Made by a program: the position numbers and the translations under genes. A stretch of 64,000 nt of DNA from Prorocentrum cordatum (lineage: Eukaryota > Sar > Dinophyceae > Prorocentrales > Prorocentraceae), in contig CAUYUJ010014172.1 in NCBI GenBank assembly GCA_963575745.1, forward strand, positions 507,501 through 571,500, in the 5' to 3' direction. This document shows positions 10,726 to 21,169 of this stretch, piece after piece; position 1 is the stretch's first letter; every line of letters starts with the position of its first letter. The notes beneath the pieces are model-generated. The model worked only from the letters and a program-made list of their open reading frames with translations. It did not search any database and was not told where the DNA came from.

Positions 10726-10757
10726 GCATCTCTCTCTCTCTCTCGCTCTCTCTGTCC
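10726..10757. repeat. (TC)n microsatellite
   Basis: A run of TC dinucleotides with one CG interruption. It produces an Arg-Glu run in the reverse frame. Confidence 0.9.
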
Positions 10758-11465
10758 CTTTCGCATGGCATCAAGCGGGGCGCCGCTAGCCGACCTCTTG
10801 CTGGACGCTCTTCCGCAGCGCTGGGTCACCAAAAACACTCGCTCACTGGCTATGCTGTTCAACATGGCGAACATCTCGCTATCATGCAGAAAAGCTCGAA
10901 ACTACCATCGAGCGGGAAAATATCCGCTGGCAAAAGGCCGACCGTGTATCCCAAAGGTAGATGCCTCGCTCACGCAAAAACTGCTGGCCTGTCGGCCCCA
11001 TAACCACCGTCGGCCTGCAACGGAAGATTGTGCCCCCCTCCGTCCGAAATCGGCCAATCCTTCTTCCAGCTACGCCTCATGCTCACGGAATAATTTGCCA
11101 AGCGGTCGGCAAGTTCATTCTCCGCCCTAGAGAACAGACCACGGGGATCGAAATGAAACTGGGAGTGTCATAATCACACTCCATGTCGCGAAACGCGCTG
11201 CGCGCAATGCGACGAAGGAAAAGTCGCGAATGCTGCCTGAAGCTAATTACTGAAACTGTCCCGCCGTGTGCCGAAAGCCTTCCGCGCCCTTCTCGACCCC
11301 GTCCAGGCGGGACGTCATACTGCTCGTGTTGGAACCGAGGATGTACTTTGCCAGTGTGAGCTGGGCTTGGTCCGCAGGCTAGGGATCGGGGCGGAGAGGC
11401 GCAGGCGCGCGCGGGCGCATCTGGAGTCGCTGCTGACGCTCGGTCTCGTCTGCCTCTCCCTCGAG
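10758..11465. other. Unassigned sequence
   Basis: No recognisable protein, RNA or repeat array. Frames on both strands (for example 10678-11130 plus, 11083-11658 minus) lack motifs, and the minus frame runs into the palindrome at 11468-11680. Confidence 0.35.
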
Positions 11466-11467
11466 AC

Positions 11468-11680
11468 CCATGTCCAACGATCGGGGGGGACTGGCACAGG
11501 GGGGGACGCATCGACCTGGAATCGGCAATACATCGCCGATAGATCAGCGATAGGCCGCCGATAGTGACTCCGAACGTTCCTGGGCAGGTTGGGGCTATTG
11601 GGCTCCTGGCGGCGATCAATGGGCGATTGGGGGTCGATGCGTCCCCCCCTGTGCCCATCCCCTCCTATCGTTGCCCCTGA
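11468..11680. repeat. Imperfect palindrome with a 24-bp perfect stem
   Basis: Positions 11493-11516 (GGCACAG, seven G, ACGCATCGACC) are the exact reverse complement of 11632-11655. Weaker complementarity extends outward to about 11468 and 11680 and inward through ATCGCC/CGGCGAT words. The structure is MITE-like. The GCCGAT/ATCGGC words also occur in the palindrome near 13.9 kb. No coding capacity is evident. Confidence 0.8.
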
Positions 11681-11685
11681 TGTCC

Positions 11686-11953
11686 TCGCCGCGGCCAAAA
11701 GCCTCGACTCCCGTGCCCTGGTACACGCGGGAAGCCTCACCTCGGCTCACCCTCCGCGCAGGCTGCAACGCCGGCCCAGAGCGCTAAAGCGACGAGGCCA
11801 GACCGGAGTTAGCTGAACTCTCCGGGGGCCATTGCCGCGTTTAAAACATCGTCTCGTTTCATCGTGTCCCCGTCGCAGCCAACACCCTCGACTCCACGCG
11901 GGAAGCCGTGCATCTCGGCCCGCCCTCCGCGCAGGCTGCAACGCCGGCGGGCC
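11686..11953. repeat. Direct duplication of a ~90-bp segment
   Basis: CCTCGCCGCGGCCAAAAGCC...CACGCGGGAAGCC...CCTCCGCGCAGGCTGCAACGCCGG at 11686-11775 recurs at about 11864-11950, offset about 175 bp. Differences are confined to the middle. The sequence continues to about 12330 without recognisable genes. Confidence 0.8.
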
Positions 11954-12332
11954 CGAAAACGGCAGGGCCGTCTTTCCATCGTTTTCAAAAAGTGCATGGA
12001 ACATGGAAGTCGTAAAAAACGGCGACCAAAAACACCCCAGCAAAAATCTCTTTGATTGGAGCCGGAACCATAACTGGAAACAAAACGAAGACGGCACCGG
12101 CAAAAGAACGGCGACGGAACGGGCAACAAAAACGTAAAAGCGGAACCAGTGAAAAACAGCCCTGTCGTGTCCAGGGCCCACGAATGCAGACCCCCACAGG
12201 ACGGTGCTCACCGCCGTCATGGCGCCAGAGGCTATCCGATCGCCAAGGGGGCCAGCAGTCAGGGAAGCGGTCCTTCGGTCTCACCAGGGCGGCACCCCTT
12301 CGCTACATTTGCCTTGAGCTAAGCTAGAATGA

Positions 12333-12440
12333 AGGAGGCGACGACGACGACGACGTCGACGACTACGACGACGACGTCGACGACGACGACGACGACGTCG
12401 ACGACGTCGACGACGACGACGTCAACAGCGACGACATCGA
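12333..12440. repeat. (GAC)n with GTCGAC junctions
   Basis: GAC/ACG triplets in which GTCGAC hexamers recur, so the tract is locally self-complementary, unlike the pure GAC runs elsewhere. Confidence 0.9.
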
Positions 12441-12499
12441 CGAGATAAGCACATGAATGCAACGAGCAAAGGAACCAGGCCCGAACCCAAGTAGGAGTC

Positions 12500-12780
12500 T
12501 TCTTTGTCCCAAGGCAGTTCAAAACAGTTCCCAAGCAATGCAAAACACTGCCATTGCTTGGTATTGCTCGGCGCTGCTTGGTTTTGCTGGGTTTTGATTT
12601 ACATGGCTTTGCATTGCCTGGCATTGATGAGCTCCGCTTGGCAGAGCTTGGTATTGTCTGGTATTGCTTGGCATTGTTCGCATTGCTTGGCATCGTTGCT
12701 TGGCATTGCTTGGTAGTGCCAAGCAGTGCCGAGGAACTCCGAGGAACTCTGGGGAACCCCGAGGAACGCTGGGGGAGAAA
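12500..12780. repeat. Degenerate (GCTTGGCATT)n minisatellite
   Basis: At least twenty degenerate copies of a 9-11 bp word around TTGCTTGGCATTG, preceded by reverse-complement words (AAGCAATGC near 12532) and followed by GAGGAACTC repeats at 12730-12770. Opposite-strand words at the start mean it can fold locally. Confidence 0.85.
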
Positions 12781-12859
12781 TAACCCGTAGCCACGAGTTG
12801 CGCGGACAAACAAGTACAATAGTCCCTTTTGGCAAAGCCTATTTGAGAACCAACGCCTG

Positions 12860-13065
12860 ACGACGACGAACCCAGCGACGACGGCAAAGACGACGACGAC
12901 GACATCGACGATCTCAACGACGATGACGACAACAACGACGACGTCGCTGACAAAGACGTCGATCGACACGACGATCGACGTCGTCGTGATCGGCAACGCC
13001 GGTCGACAACGACGACGATGACAACGACGGCGACAACGACGGCGACAACGACGACTTCGACGAGC
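12860..13065. repeat. (GAC)n tract
   Basis: GAC/ACG triplets with GTC interruptions, the same family as 12333-12440. The two tracts bracket the GCTTGGCATT minisatellite. Confidence 0.88.
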
Positions 13066-13695
13066 GGAGGGTTCCGAAGGGGCGTCTGCCACTGTGGCAG
13101 TCCTGCCGAACGAGGGGGAAGGGCAAGAAGAGGAGGAACCGGAGGAGAAGGAAGAGAAGGACAGAGCGCCGCAGATTGGCACTGGGAGGAGGAGAAGGGA
13201 GAAGAAAGAGGACACAGGAGCGCCGCCAATTGGCACGCCCAGAAATGGGACGGAACACATGGACGGGGACAATGTACGACAGCAAATGCTATCCAACATG
13301 GGCAGCGAACGCTGTTTGGCATGCGACGTCCGTGACAGGTGGACGGCGCCCGCGGTGCTGAAGGCGAGGCCTGTTCAAAATGAGCAGGAGGAACTGCTGT
13401 TGGTCTTCATCCCGGTTCTTTCCGACCCCAATTCGGTCCTTCTGACGAAGCTCTCCAGACCTGACTACGACGACTCGATTTCCTTCGAGGCTTGGGCCCC
13501 CCCTAGCCCTCTCGACCCCTTGCCCTAAGACTGGCGTCTCATCTTGAGCCATTGTGTGGCGGTCACACCAGGAAAAACAAATCTCGGTGACATTCAAGAC
13601 TTCCATAAACAAAAAAAACCGACGAGGCGATGCCTCGATCAGAAGCCTCCCCGAGGTGGTCGGAGCAGGTGGGATCAGGATCTCGGAGGCGTCCA
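13066..13695. other. Unassigned sequence between repeats
   Basis: It contains a GGAGGA-rich patch (about 13120-13215). No recognisable coding region, although forward and reverse frames of about 140 codons overlap it. A CTTGAGCC word at 13543-13550 resembles the end of the dinoflagellate spliced leader on the minus strand but matches too briefly to call. Confidence 0.35.
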
Positions 13696-13699
13696 AGAC

Positions 13700-13925
13700 G
13701 GGGGGGGGTGCAAATCATGGCCCCGGGCCTGTGCGCGGACGGGGGGGGGCCAGGATAGAGATGTCGAAGTACGACAAGGAGCCGTGACATCTGGGAAGAG
13801 AAAATATCATGTTCCTGGCCATGATTTCCCCCCCCCTAGTCATCACCCCCTCCTGGCCGCCCCCGAGGATTGCGCCGCCTCGCCGATGAATCGCCGATGT
13901 ATCGCCGATGCATCGGCGATGAATC
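13700..13925. repeat. Nested inverted repeats with a 20-bp perfect palindrome
   Basis: GGGGGGG-TGCAAATCATGGCC (about 13700-13722) pairs with GGCCATGATTTCCCCCCC (about 13817-13836). GGGGGCCAGGATAGAGATG (about 13746) pairs with CATCACCCCCTCCTGGCC (about 13840-13860). Downstream, ATCGCCGATGCATCGGCGAT at 13901-13920 is a perfect palindrome, preceded by further ATCGCCGATG words. It resembles the palindrome at 11.5 kb in its GCCGAT content and is MITE-like. Confidence 0.7.
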
Positions 13926-13929
13926 AGCG

Positions 13930-14395
13930 CGGTGGCCAAACCTGGGCGCGCAAGCCGCCGCCACCGCTTCGCATTCAGCCATCTCGGGACCGATCTGCGC
14001 CCGCATCAAAGTTCACTCTGGCGAGAGGTCACTCTTACGTTACGTCGGGCCTGTCCTCCTACAGGGGGATTTTGGACGATGAGTAACAAAATGCCGAAAA
14101 TGCCCTCACAATGGTCAAACATGGTCGAGAACTCGTCCCCAAACTCTTATTCTACTGTTTCTGAACTCTCCTCCTGTAGAGGCACAGGCCCGACTCAACA
14201 CTTACGTCCAGTTGAGAGGAGGCCTCCGCCCGCCGCCAGCCCGAGCGCCAGGCGGGGGAGGCGGCCAGGCCGGGCCTGGCTGCGCCGCCGGGGCGGCGTC
14301 GTCGCGGCGGCCTGCGTCGCGCCGCCGGCTCAGCCGTCGACCGCGGACAGTCGTCGACGATGGTCGATCGAGTCCCGTCGAGGACCGGCGACTGA
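13930..14395. other. Unassigned sequence before the GAC satellite
   Basis: It includes a GC-rich, CGCC-rich block at 14215-14340. No motif or RNA recognised. Confidence 0.35.
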
Positions 14396-14399
14396 CCGG

Positions 14400-16959
14400 C
14401 GACGACGACGGCGCTGACGACGAGGACGGACGACGACGACCGACGTCCGATGACCCACAGACGACGACAACGCCAACCAACGACGAGGACCGACGACCGA
14501 CGACCGACGACGTCTGCGGTGGTCGATCGCGGACCGTCGAGGATCTGCGACCGACCGACGACGACAACGACCGACGACGACAACCACCACCACCGACGAC
14601 GACGACAGACGACGCCCCGACGACAACAACGCCGACCGACGACGACGACCGACGAACGACCGACGACGACGACGCCGACGATGCCGCCGACGACGACCGA
14701 CGACGACCGACGACGATGACCGACGACCGACGAGAACGACCGACGATGGGCGACGACCGACGAGAGACCGTCGACGGCCACGCCGACCGACGACGACCGA
14801 CGACGCCGACCACCACGATGACGGCGACAACGAGAGACAGACGACGACGACCGACGAGGACGGACGAGAGACCGACGACGACCGAGAAGAGACCGACGAC
14901 CGACCAACGACGGCAACATCGACGACGCCGACGATGACGACAGACGACAGACCGACGACGACGACAGACGACACCGACGACGACGACCGACGACGACCGA
15001 CGACCGACGACGACCACCGACCACGACGAAGACGACGACGATGACGACCGACAACCGACGACCGCCGACGACGACCGGCGACGGCAACGACGACGACGAC
15101 GACGACCGACGACGACCGACGACCGACGACGACTGCCACGACGCCGACGACGACCAGCAACGCCGACGCCGACCACGTCGATGGCGGCGACGACGAGAGA
15201 CCGACGACGAGGACCGACGACGACCGACGAGAGACCGACGACGACTGACGAGAGACCGACGACCGATCGACGACCGACGAGGACCGACGACGACGACCAA
15301 CGACCGACCGACAACGCCGACGCTGACGCCGACGCCAACGACGACCGACGACCACCAACGACGCCCGACCACCGACGACGACGACGACCAACGACCGCCG
15401 AGGACGACCGACGACCGGCAACGACAACGACGACGACGGCCAGGACGCCGACTGCAATCGACGACGCCAGGCACGCCCGCGACGACGAGACGACTGACGA
15501 CGAGAGACGGACGACGATGGCCGACGACGACCGACGAGAGACCGACGAGAGACCGACGACGACCAACGACGACGACGACGACAAACGACAGCGACGACGA
15601 CCGACGACCGTCCTAAGACGACAACGACGCCGACGGCGACGACCGACGAGGACAGCCGACGAAAGACGACGACCGACGACCAACGACGACGACCACCGAC
15701 GACGACGGCCGCGACGCCGACGACGATGACGACGGCAACCGACGACGATGACGGCAACGACAGGAGACAAACGAGGAGGACCGACGGTGACAGACGAGAG
15801 ATCGACGCCGACGGACGACATCGACGTCGCCGACGACGACGACCGACGACGACCGACGACCACCGACGACGACCGCCGACCGACACACGACGACCGACGA
15901 CCGACGAGAACGACCGACGACCGACGACGACGACCGACCAGGACGGCCAGGACGTCGGCTGCAATCGACGACGCTGGCCACGACGATGACAGCGACGACG
16001 AGTGAGTGACGGTGAGGACCGACGAGAGACCGACGACGACGACAGCCGACGATCGACGAGAAACTGACGACCGACCGACGACGACGGCGCCGACCGACGA
16101 CGACGACTGACGACCAACCGACGACGACAAGGACGCCGTCCACGACTACCGACGACGACCGACGGCCGACGACGACGACTGACGACCGACAACCGACGAC
16201 GACGAAAGCGCCGAACGATGACGACGACCGACGACAGACCGACGGCGACGACGACGCCGACGACGACCGACGACAAGCGACGACGACCGACGAGAGACCG
16301 ACGACGACCGACGACAAGAACCGATGACCGACGACGACGTCCACCGACCACCGTCGACGGCCACGACGCCGACGACGATGACGACGCGCACATGACGATG
16401 ACAGCGACGACGAGAGACCGACGACCAACGACCGACGACGACCGACGAGAGACTGACGACAACCGACGACGAAGACGACGGACGACCGACGATGACGCCG
16501 AGTGACGACGACGATCAACGACCGACCGACAACGACGACCGACTACCGACGACCGACCGACGACCGACCGACCGCGACGACGACGCCGACAACGACAACT
16601 ACGACCGACGACAAAACAACCGACGACGACAAACGACCGACAACGTCGACCGCCGACCGACGACGACGACCGACGACCGAGCGACGGTGACATTGCCGAC
16701 GACGACGACTGACGACCACCGACGAGGACCGAACACGACCGACGACGACGCCGACCGACGACGCCGACAACGACAACTACGACCGACGACAAAACAACCG
16801 ACGACGACAAACGACCGACGACGTCGACCGCCGACCGACGTCGACGACCGACGACCGAGCGACGGCGACATTGCCGACGACGACGACGACTGACGACCAC
16901 CGACGAGGACCGAACAAGCCCGACGACGATGCCCGACGACGACGACCGACGACGACGCC

Positions 16960-17007
<48 letters not shown>

Positions 17008-17665
17008 CCGATGATCGACGACGACGACGACCGGCGATGTTGCCCCGATGCCGACGACGATGACGATGCCAACCACGACGATGACAGCGACGATGAGAGA
17101 CCCACGACGAGGACCGAAGACGACCGACGAGAGACCGACGACCGACGAGAGACCGACGACCGACCGACGACGGTGACGCCGACCGACGACGACGACCGAG
17201 GAACGACCGACAACGACGACGCCACCGACGCCGACCGACGACGACCGACGACCGACGACTACGACCGACGACCGACGACCGACGAGGACGATCGACGACG
17301 AGAGACCGACCGAAGACGGCCGCCACGACGCCGACGACGATGACGATGCCGACCGCGACGATGACGGCGACGACGAGAGACCGTTGACGAGGACCGACGA
17401 CGACCAACGACCACCAACGAGAGACCGACGACCAACCGACGACGACGGCGCCGACCGACGACGACGACCGACGACCGACGACCGACCGGCAACGACGCCG
17501 ATCGACGACGCCGACGACGACGCCCGACGACGACGCCCGACGACGACGACCGACGACGACCGACGACGACGACGACGACGAGGACCACGACGACCGACGA
17601 CGACGGCCACGACGCCGACGACGACCGACTACGATGACGACGACGGCGACGACGAGCAGAGTCGT
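14400..17665. repeat. 3.3-kb GAC/CGACC satellite
   Basis: A continuous array of CGA/GAC triplets punctuated by GACCGACGA and GAGAGACCGACGA blocks (typical period about 15-30 bp), with occasional CAACGACGAC or GCCGACGACGA variants and a pure (GAC)n run at about 16955-17005. Almost everything is a multiple of three, so several reverse-strand frames stay open (1121 codons at 17695-14330) and translate as Arg/Ser/Val strings. Low complexity in all frames argues against a gene. It is the largest simple-sequence block in the window. Confidence 0.95.
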
Positions 17666-18575
17666 CGAAGTCGTAGACTCACGAGCGGCGGGCATATCCG
17701 TATCCGCGCCGTCGCGGTCTGGATTCTTGGGCGCTGTCCCAGGGATATGCGGTCACACGGATACTTTACGCGACCGCGAAAGCGACTACGAGGGGAGGTC
17801 AGTCTCGCCGCCCTCGTCCTCAGCCAGGCACAGGCTCCCTGAGGCTTCTTTGCACGTTTGGAACTTTTTCGTCTGCGCAGGTGGTTTTCCGTCTAGCCTC
17901 GCCAGCACAAAAACATGTGTTCGGCCCACGAGCATCGTCGAGGACTTTGGTCGTGGGGGGAGCTGGTCCGGGGGAGAAGCACGGGGGCCGGGGCCCGTTG
18001 CAATCGAGAGCTGTTTCCGTCATGCCAAGGCCCCCGCTCGTCATGATCGGTGTCATCGTCGTCGACCTCATCGCCGCCGAGATTGTCGGCGTCGTCGAAA
18101 TCGTCGCCGCCCCCGCGAGCGGCGATCCGCGCCATCCGCTCGTTGTCGGTCGCCGTCGATCGCCGATTTGGACGGCCTTGGCGATCACTTCGTGGGCATC
18201 TTGGGGCGCCCTCGTCGACATGGTCGATCTTTCGTCGAGCTCGATGGTCGATCGTCGATCGATCGAGGATCCAATCTAGAAAAAATCGCGTGGGGAATTG
18301 TTCGATCGATTTCGACTTTTTGCGGACCCACTCCTCGCCCTGGGACCGTGGAAAATCGATCCAGGGTGGAAAGCTTGCCAGGATTGGCCCCGGGAGGATC
18401 TGGGGATTGGTTCTGGAGAGGGGCGGAGGTGGAGGAGAATCGAGTTCAAATCTGCCGACCCCCGCTTGCCAGGGGTGAGAAGGCGTGTGAAATGATTGGC
18501 TTTCCCAAATCCCGTTTAGGGAGGGGTATCCGGGCTCGTCGGCGCACCCCCAGAGACTCTGGAACTTCCAAATCT
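17666..18575. other. Mostly unassigned; weak coding-like patch on minus strand
   Basis: About 18235-17990 on the minus strand reads as APQDAHEVIAKAVQIGD in one frame and then DNERMARIAARGGGDDFDD in the next, an acidic, helix-friendly segment that could be an eroded exon with a frameshift. A member of a dispersed family (GCTTGCCAGGATTGGCCCC) lies at about 18340-18420. GGGCATATCCGTATCC near 17691 and CACACGGATACTTTACGCG near 17753 hint at an inverted repeat. None of this amounts to a named gene. Confidence 0.25.
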
Positions 18576-18579
18576 GCCT

Positions 18580-19110
18580 TCCGTGGCCCAGACGTTCCAA
18601 GACGGTCCCGAACCGCGGAGCGATTGGCCCAAGATGCCTACGATGGCTCCAAGACGCCCTGAGACGCCCAAAGAACCTTCCCAAGAGGATCTCGAAAGGC
18701 AAACATCAATGCTGCCCGGTTGGTTTTTCATTGTTTCTGTGGTTTTCGTCTTCTCGAACTTCCGACGCTCATGTCCCAGAGGCCCCGTAGACCGCAACGA
18801 AACTGCCCAAGAGGCCCCTACGAGGGCCCCAGGACGGCCCAAGGGAGTTCCAAGACGGCTCAAACAGGGGCCCAAGACGGCCAAATATTGCCCCAAGATG
18901 ACCCCAAGAGAGGCGAAGAGGGGGAACACGATTCGGAAATCCGATCTTTCCACAAGGCCCCGAGAAACCCCCAAGCGGCCCAACAAAGGCGCCCAATAAG
19001 CCCCAAGAGGCCCAAAAGAGGCCCCAAGGCGGCCACCAACACGCTTGAAAACTGCATACAAGAGGCTCCGCCAGGCCCCCAAACAGCTCCCAAGACGCGC
19101 ACAAGAAGCC
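18580..19110. repeat. CCAAGACGGCC/CCAAGAGGCCC decamer array
   Basis: Roughly 10-bp periodic words CCAAGANGGC and CCAAGAGGCC fill the region. A non-repetitive core at about 18695-18770 (ending in TCTCGAACTTCCGACGCTC) interrupts it. Similar cores with a TTCCGACG ending interrupt the arrays at 20.4, 34.3, 34.7 and 35.1 kb, so array plus core is the dispersed unit. Confidence 0.85.
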
Positions 19111-19199
19111 CACGACAACCGTGGAATCCACGCCTCTTCTGGGGGTCTGCGGAATGGCGTGAGCCTATTGCATAACCCGTGGTTGTTGACATCCTTCGG

Positions 19200-19420
19200 T
19201 CTCCAGGGGCGCTCTCGTGGCCACGGCTGGATCCGACTTCAAATTCTGGCCAGGACACTCCAGGAGAGGTCTGGGGCCGATTTGTTCAGAGGATCAACGT
19301 CGTCGTCGTCTCGCATGTTTGTGGGGATTCTGGAAGCCCTCGTCGCCACGGCTGGGCGCAACTCGAAAGCTTGGCCAGGATGGACCCCAGGAGGGGTCCA
19401 GGAACGGGGTGTGACCTGAT
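19200..19420. repeat. Two copies of a dispersed CTCGTCGCCACGGCTGG family
   Basis: GCGCTCTCGTGGCCACGGCTGG...TTCTGGCCAGGACACTCCAGG (about 19208-19270) and CCCTCGTCGCCACGGCTGGGCGC...TTGGCCAGGATGGACCCC (about 19338-19395) are related to each other and to 36738-36800. Partial relatives lie at 18340-18420 and 37015-37085. Copies sit next to GAC or GTC tracts. The sequence up to 19780 is otherwise unassigned, with a GTC-rich patch at 19575-19670. Confidence 0.65.
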
Positions 19421-19784
19421 TCGGGCCCAGCTCCCCGAAGACCTGAGGTCGAAGATCGAGGACTTGAACATCTTTGGCCCCCTGCGGGCCCGTAGAGCTC
19501 TCTGGAGGCTCCCGGGGACCTCCATCCGAGACCTGCCGGAGATTTCCAAAGTGCCCTGGACGATGTCGGTCGTCTCCGCCTTCGTCGTCGTCGTGGTCGC
19601 CGTCACCGCCTTCGTCGTCGCGGTCGTCCCCGGCGCCGAGCCGCCGACGCCATCGTCGCCGTCGTCGGCCGTTCTGCACCTCCTGTTCATTCTCCCGCTC
19701 CTTCCTCACTTCCCTCCCTCTTGAATTATCCTCCGCCCTTCCGCCCCCTCGGTGTCCTTACTTCACTTCGTCCCTTCTTATCTT

Positions 19785-19840
19785 CTCTCCTCCTCCTCCT
19801 CCTCCTCCTCCTCCTCCTCCTCCTCCGACTCCGACTCTTC
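19785..19840. repeat. (TCC)n microsatellite
   Basis: About 13 TCC triplets within a wider pyrimidine-rich region (19680-19860). The following sequence to 20155 is unassigned. Confidence 0.93.
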
Positions 19841-20154
19841 GTCCTTCCTTTCTTACCGGCACCGTGACGCGCAACACTACAGATATCTGGGCTCGCGCCT
19901 GCTGCAACGTGTGGAGCCGCGCTCCCCCGCAAACGCTGGCAACGTCAAATCGCAGTATCATCCGCGGGCAATGCCAAACAGAACAGAAAAGGAGGCATCT
20001 GGATCCGCCGTCGTGTCCTGTGGCACGAGTTGGAGTTGCCCTAATCCCATAAGCCGCAATCTTCAGTCCTAAGGATTCTTTGAGAGGCCAGGCTCCCCAT
20101 TCACAAATCTTCCGGGGCTTGTCGGGTGCCTCCATGGGCCCGTCGCGTGGTGGC

Positions 20155-20530
20155 GGGTAATTCGTTCGGGCCCACGAAGAACCCAAGACGGGCCAAGAGC
20201 GCCCCAAGAGGCCCCCAAGCCGGTCCAATAAGGCCCCAAGTCGCCGAAAGATCGCTCCAAGACGCCCAAGGAGGCCTGAAGACGGCCCAAGATGCCCCCA
20301 ATACGCCCTAAGAGGCCTACAAACCTTCCAGGAGGGCCCCCAAAGGCGAACACCCCGAATTCTCCTGAGGTGATTGAGGAATTTGGCGTTCTCGCCGTTT
20401 CTGATTCCCGACGCTCCAAGACGGCCCAAGAGGCCACCCAGACCGCCCCAAGACTGCCCAGATGCCTCCAAGAGGGCCCAAGAGGCTCCCAAGAGGCCCC
20501 AAGACGGCCCTTCTTCTTCCCAAGGTAGGC
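20155..20530. repeat. CCAAGACGGCC/CCAAGAGGCC decamer array
   Basis: Same family as 18580-19110. A core at about 20365-20415 (GAGGAATTTGGCGTTCTCGC, then TTCCCGACGCTCC) matches the cores in the other arrays. It ends next to the 3' end of LINE-2. Confidence 0.85.
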
Positions 20531-20581
20531 TCGAGGCGTCTCAAGGTGTGTGTGAAACTTCGTCCACGTGCGAGCGCACGC

Positions 20582-21169
20582 TCAGCTCTTGTCACTTCCC
20601 GTGGTGCCTCTTGCGGCGGTCTTCACCGCTCCTGCAGCCAAGGGCGTGACATGCCCCTCCTTATATGCCTTCCGGCACAGCGCCCTGTCGGCGCTGTCCA
20701 GGGACTCCACAAGGTCGTTGGGGAGAGGCTCTACAGCCCCCGAGCGTAGCATCTCCGTGCATGCGTGGGGGGGGGATCCCGAGAGGTGACGAATGCAGCG
20801 GAAGCGCTGCCGGAAGTCTTTATGGCACACAGGGCAAACGTCGTCCGCCGAGACGTACCTCCTCGCTTCGTTCCTGACGACGTGCACGGCGCGCTTGTGT
20901 TGCACGAGCCCTAATCTGGTTGCAAATGCTGGTGGATTGGGCCCGGGGCACATGTCGCAAGCGAAATTGAGCTGCACCCCGTCCGGTGAGGCACAGCTGT
21001 CACACTTGCTCTCTGAAAAATGAATCGCATCAACGATATCGTGCCATCGCTGGTCTTGGCCGCATATCACGTCCAGCCATTGTCCTGCGTTTTCGCTGGG
21101 GTCTCCCAGCGGCGCACATTGGCTGCTCAGCATTTGCACCGTGGTGAGGTCATCGAGCACGACCCGCAT
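20582..21169 (-). pseudogene. LINE-2 C-terminal C2H2-like zinc-finger domain
   Basis: The frame continues ORF2 after a one-base shift near 21165. Two finger-like units are visible. One is CDMCPGPNPPAF followed by GLVQHKRAVH (C-x2-C...H-x4-H). The other is VCPVCHKDF followed by RCIRHLSGSPPHAC (C-x2-C...H, ending H-x-C). A further C-x2-C (KCDSCASPDG) precedes them. C-terminal fingers of this kind are common in LINE ORF2 proteins and are thought to bind nucleic acid. The domain ends in a basic, alanine-rich tail at the TAG/TGA near 20582. Confidence 0.75.

Noticed and set aside
13540-13552. Spliced-leader relic (CTTGAGCCAT)
   Set aside because: Only about nine bases match the leader end. That is too short to distinguish from chance.
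14330-17695. Reverse-strand frame of 1121 codons rich in Arg, Ser and Val
   Set aside because: It is the translation of a GAC satellite. Other frames are equally open and of equal low complexity.
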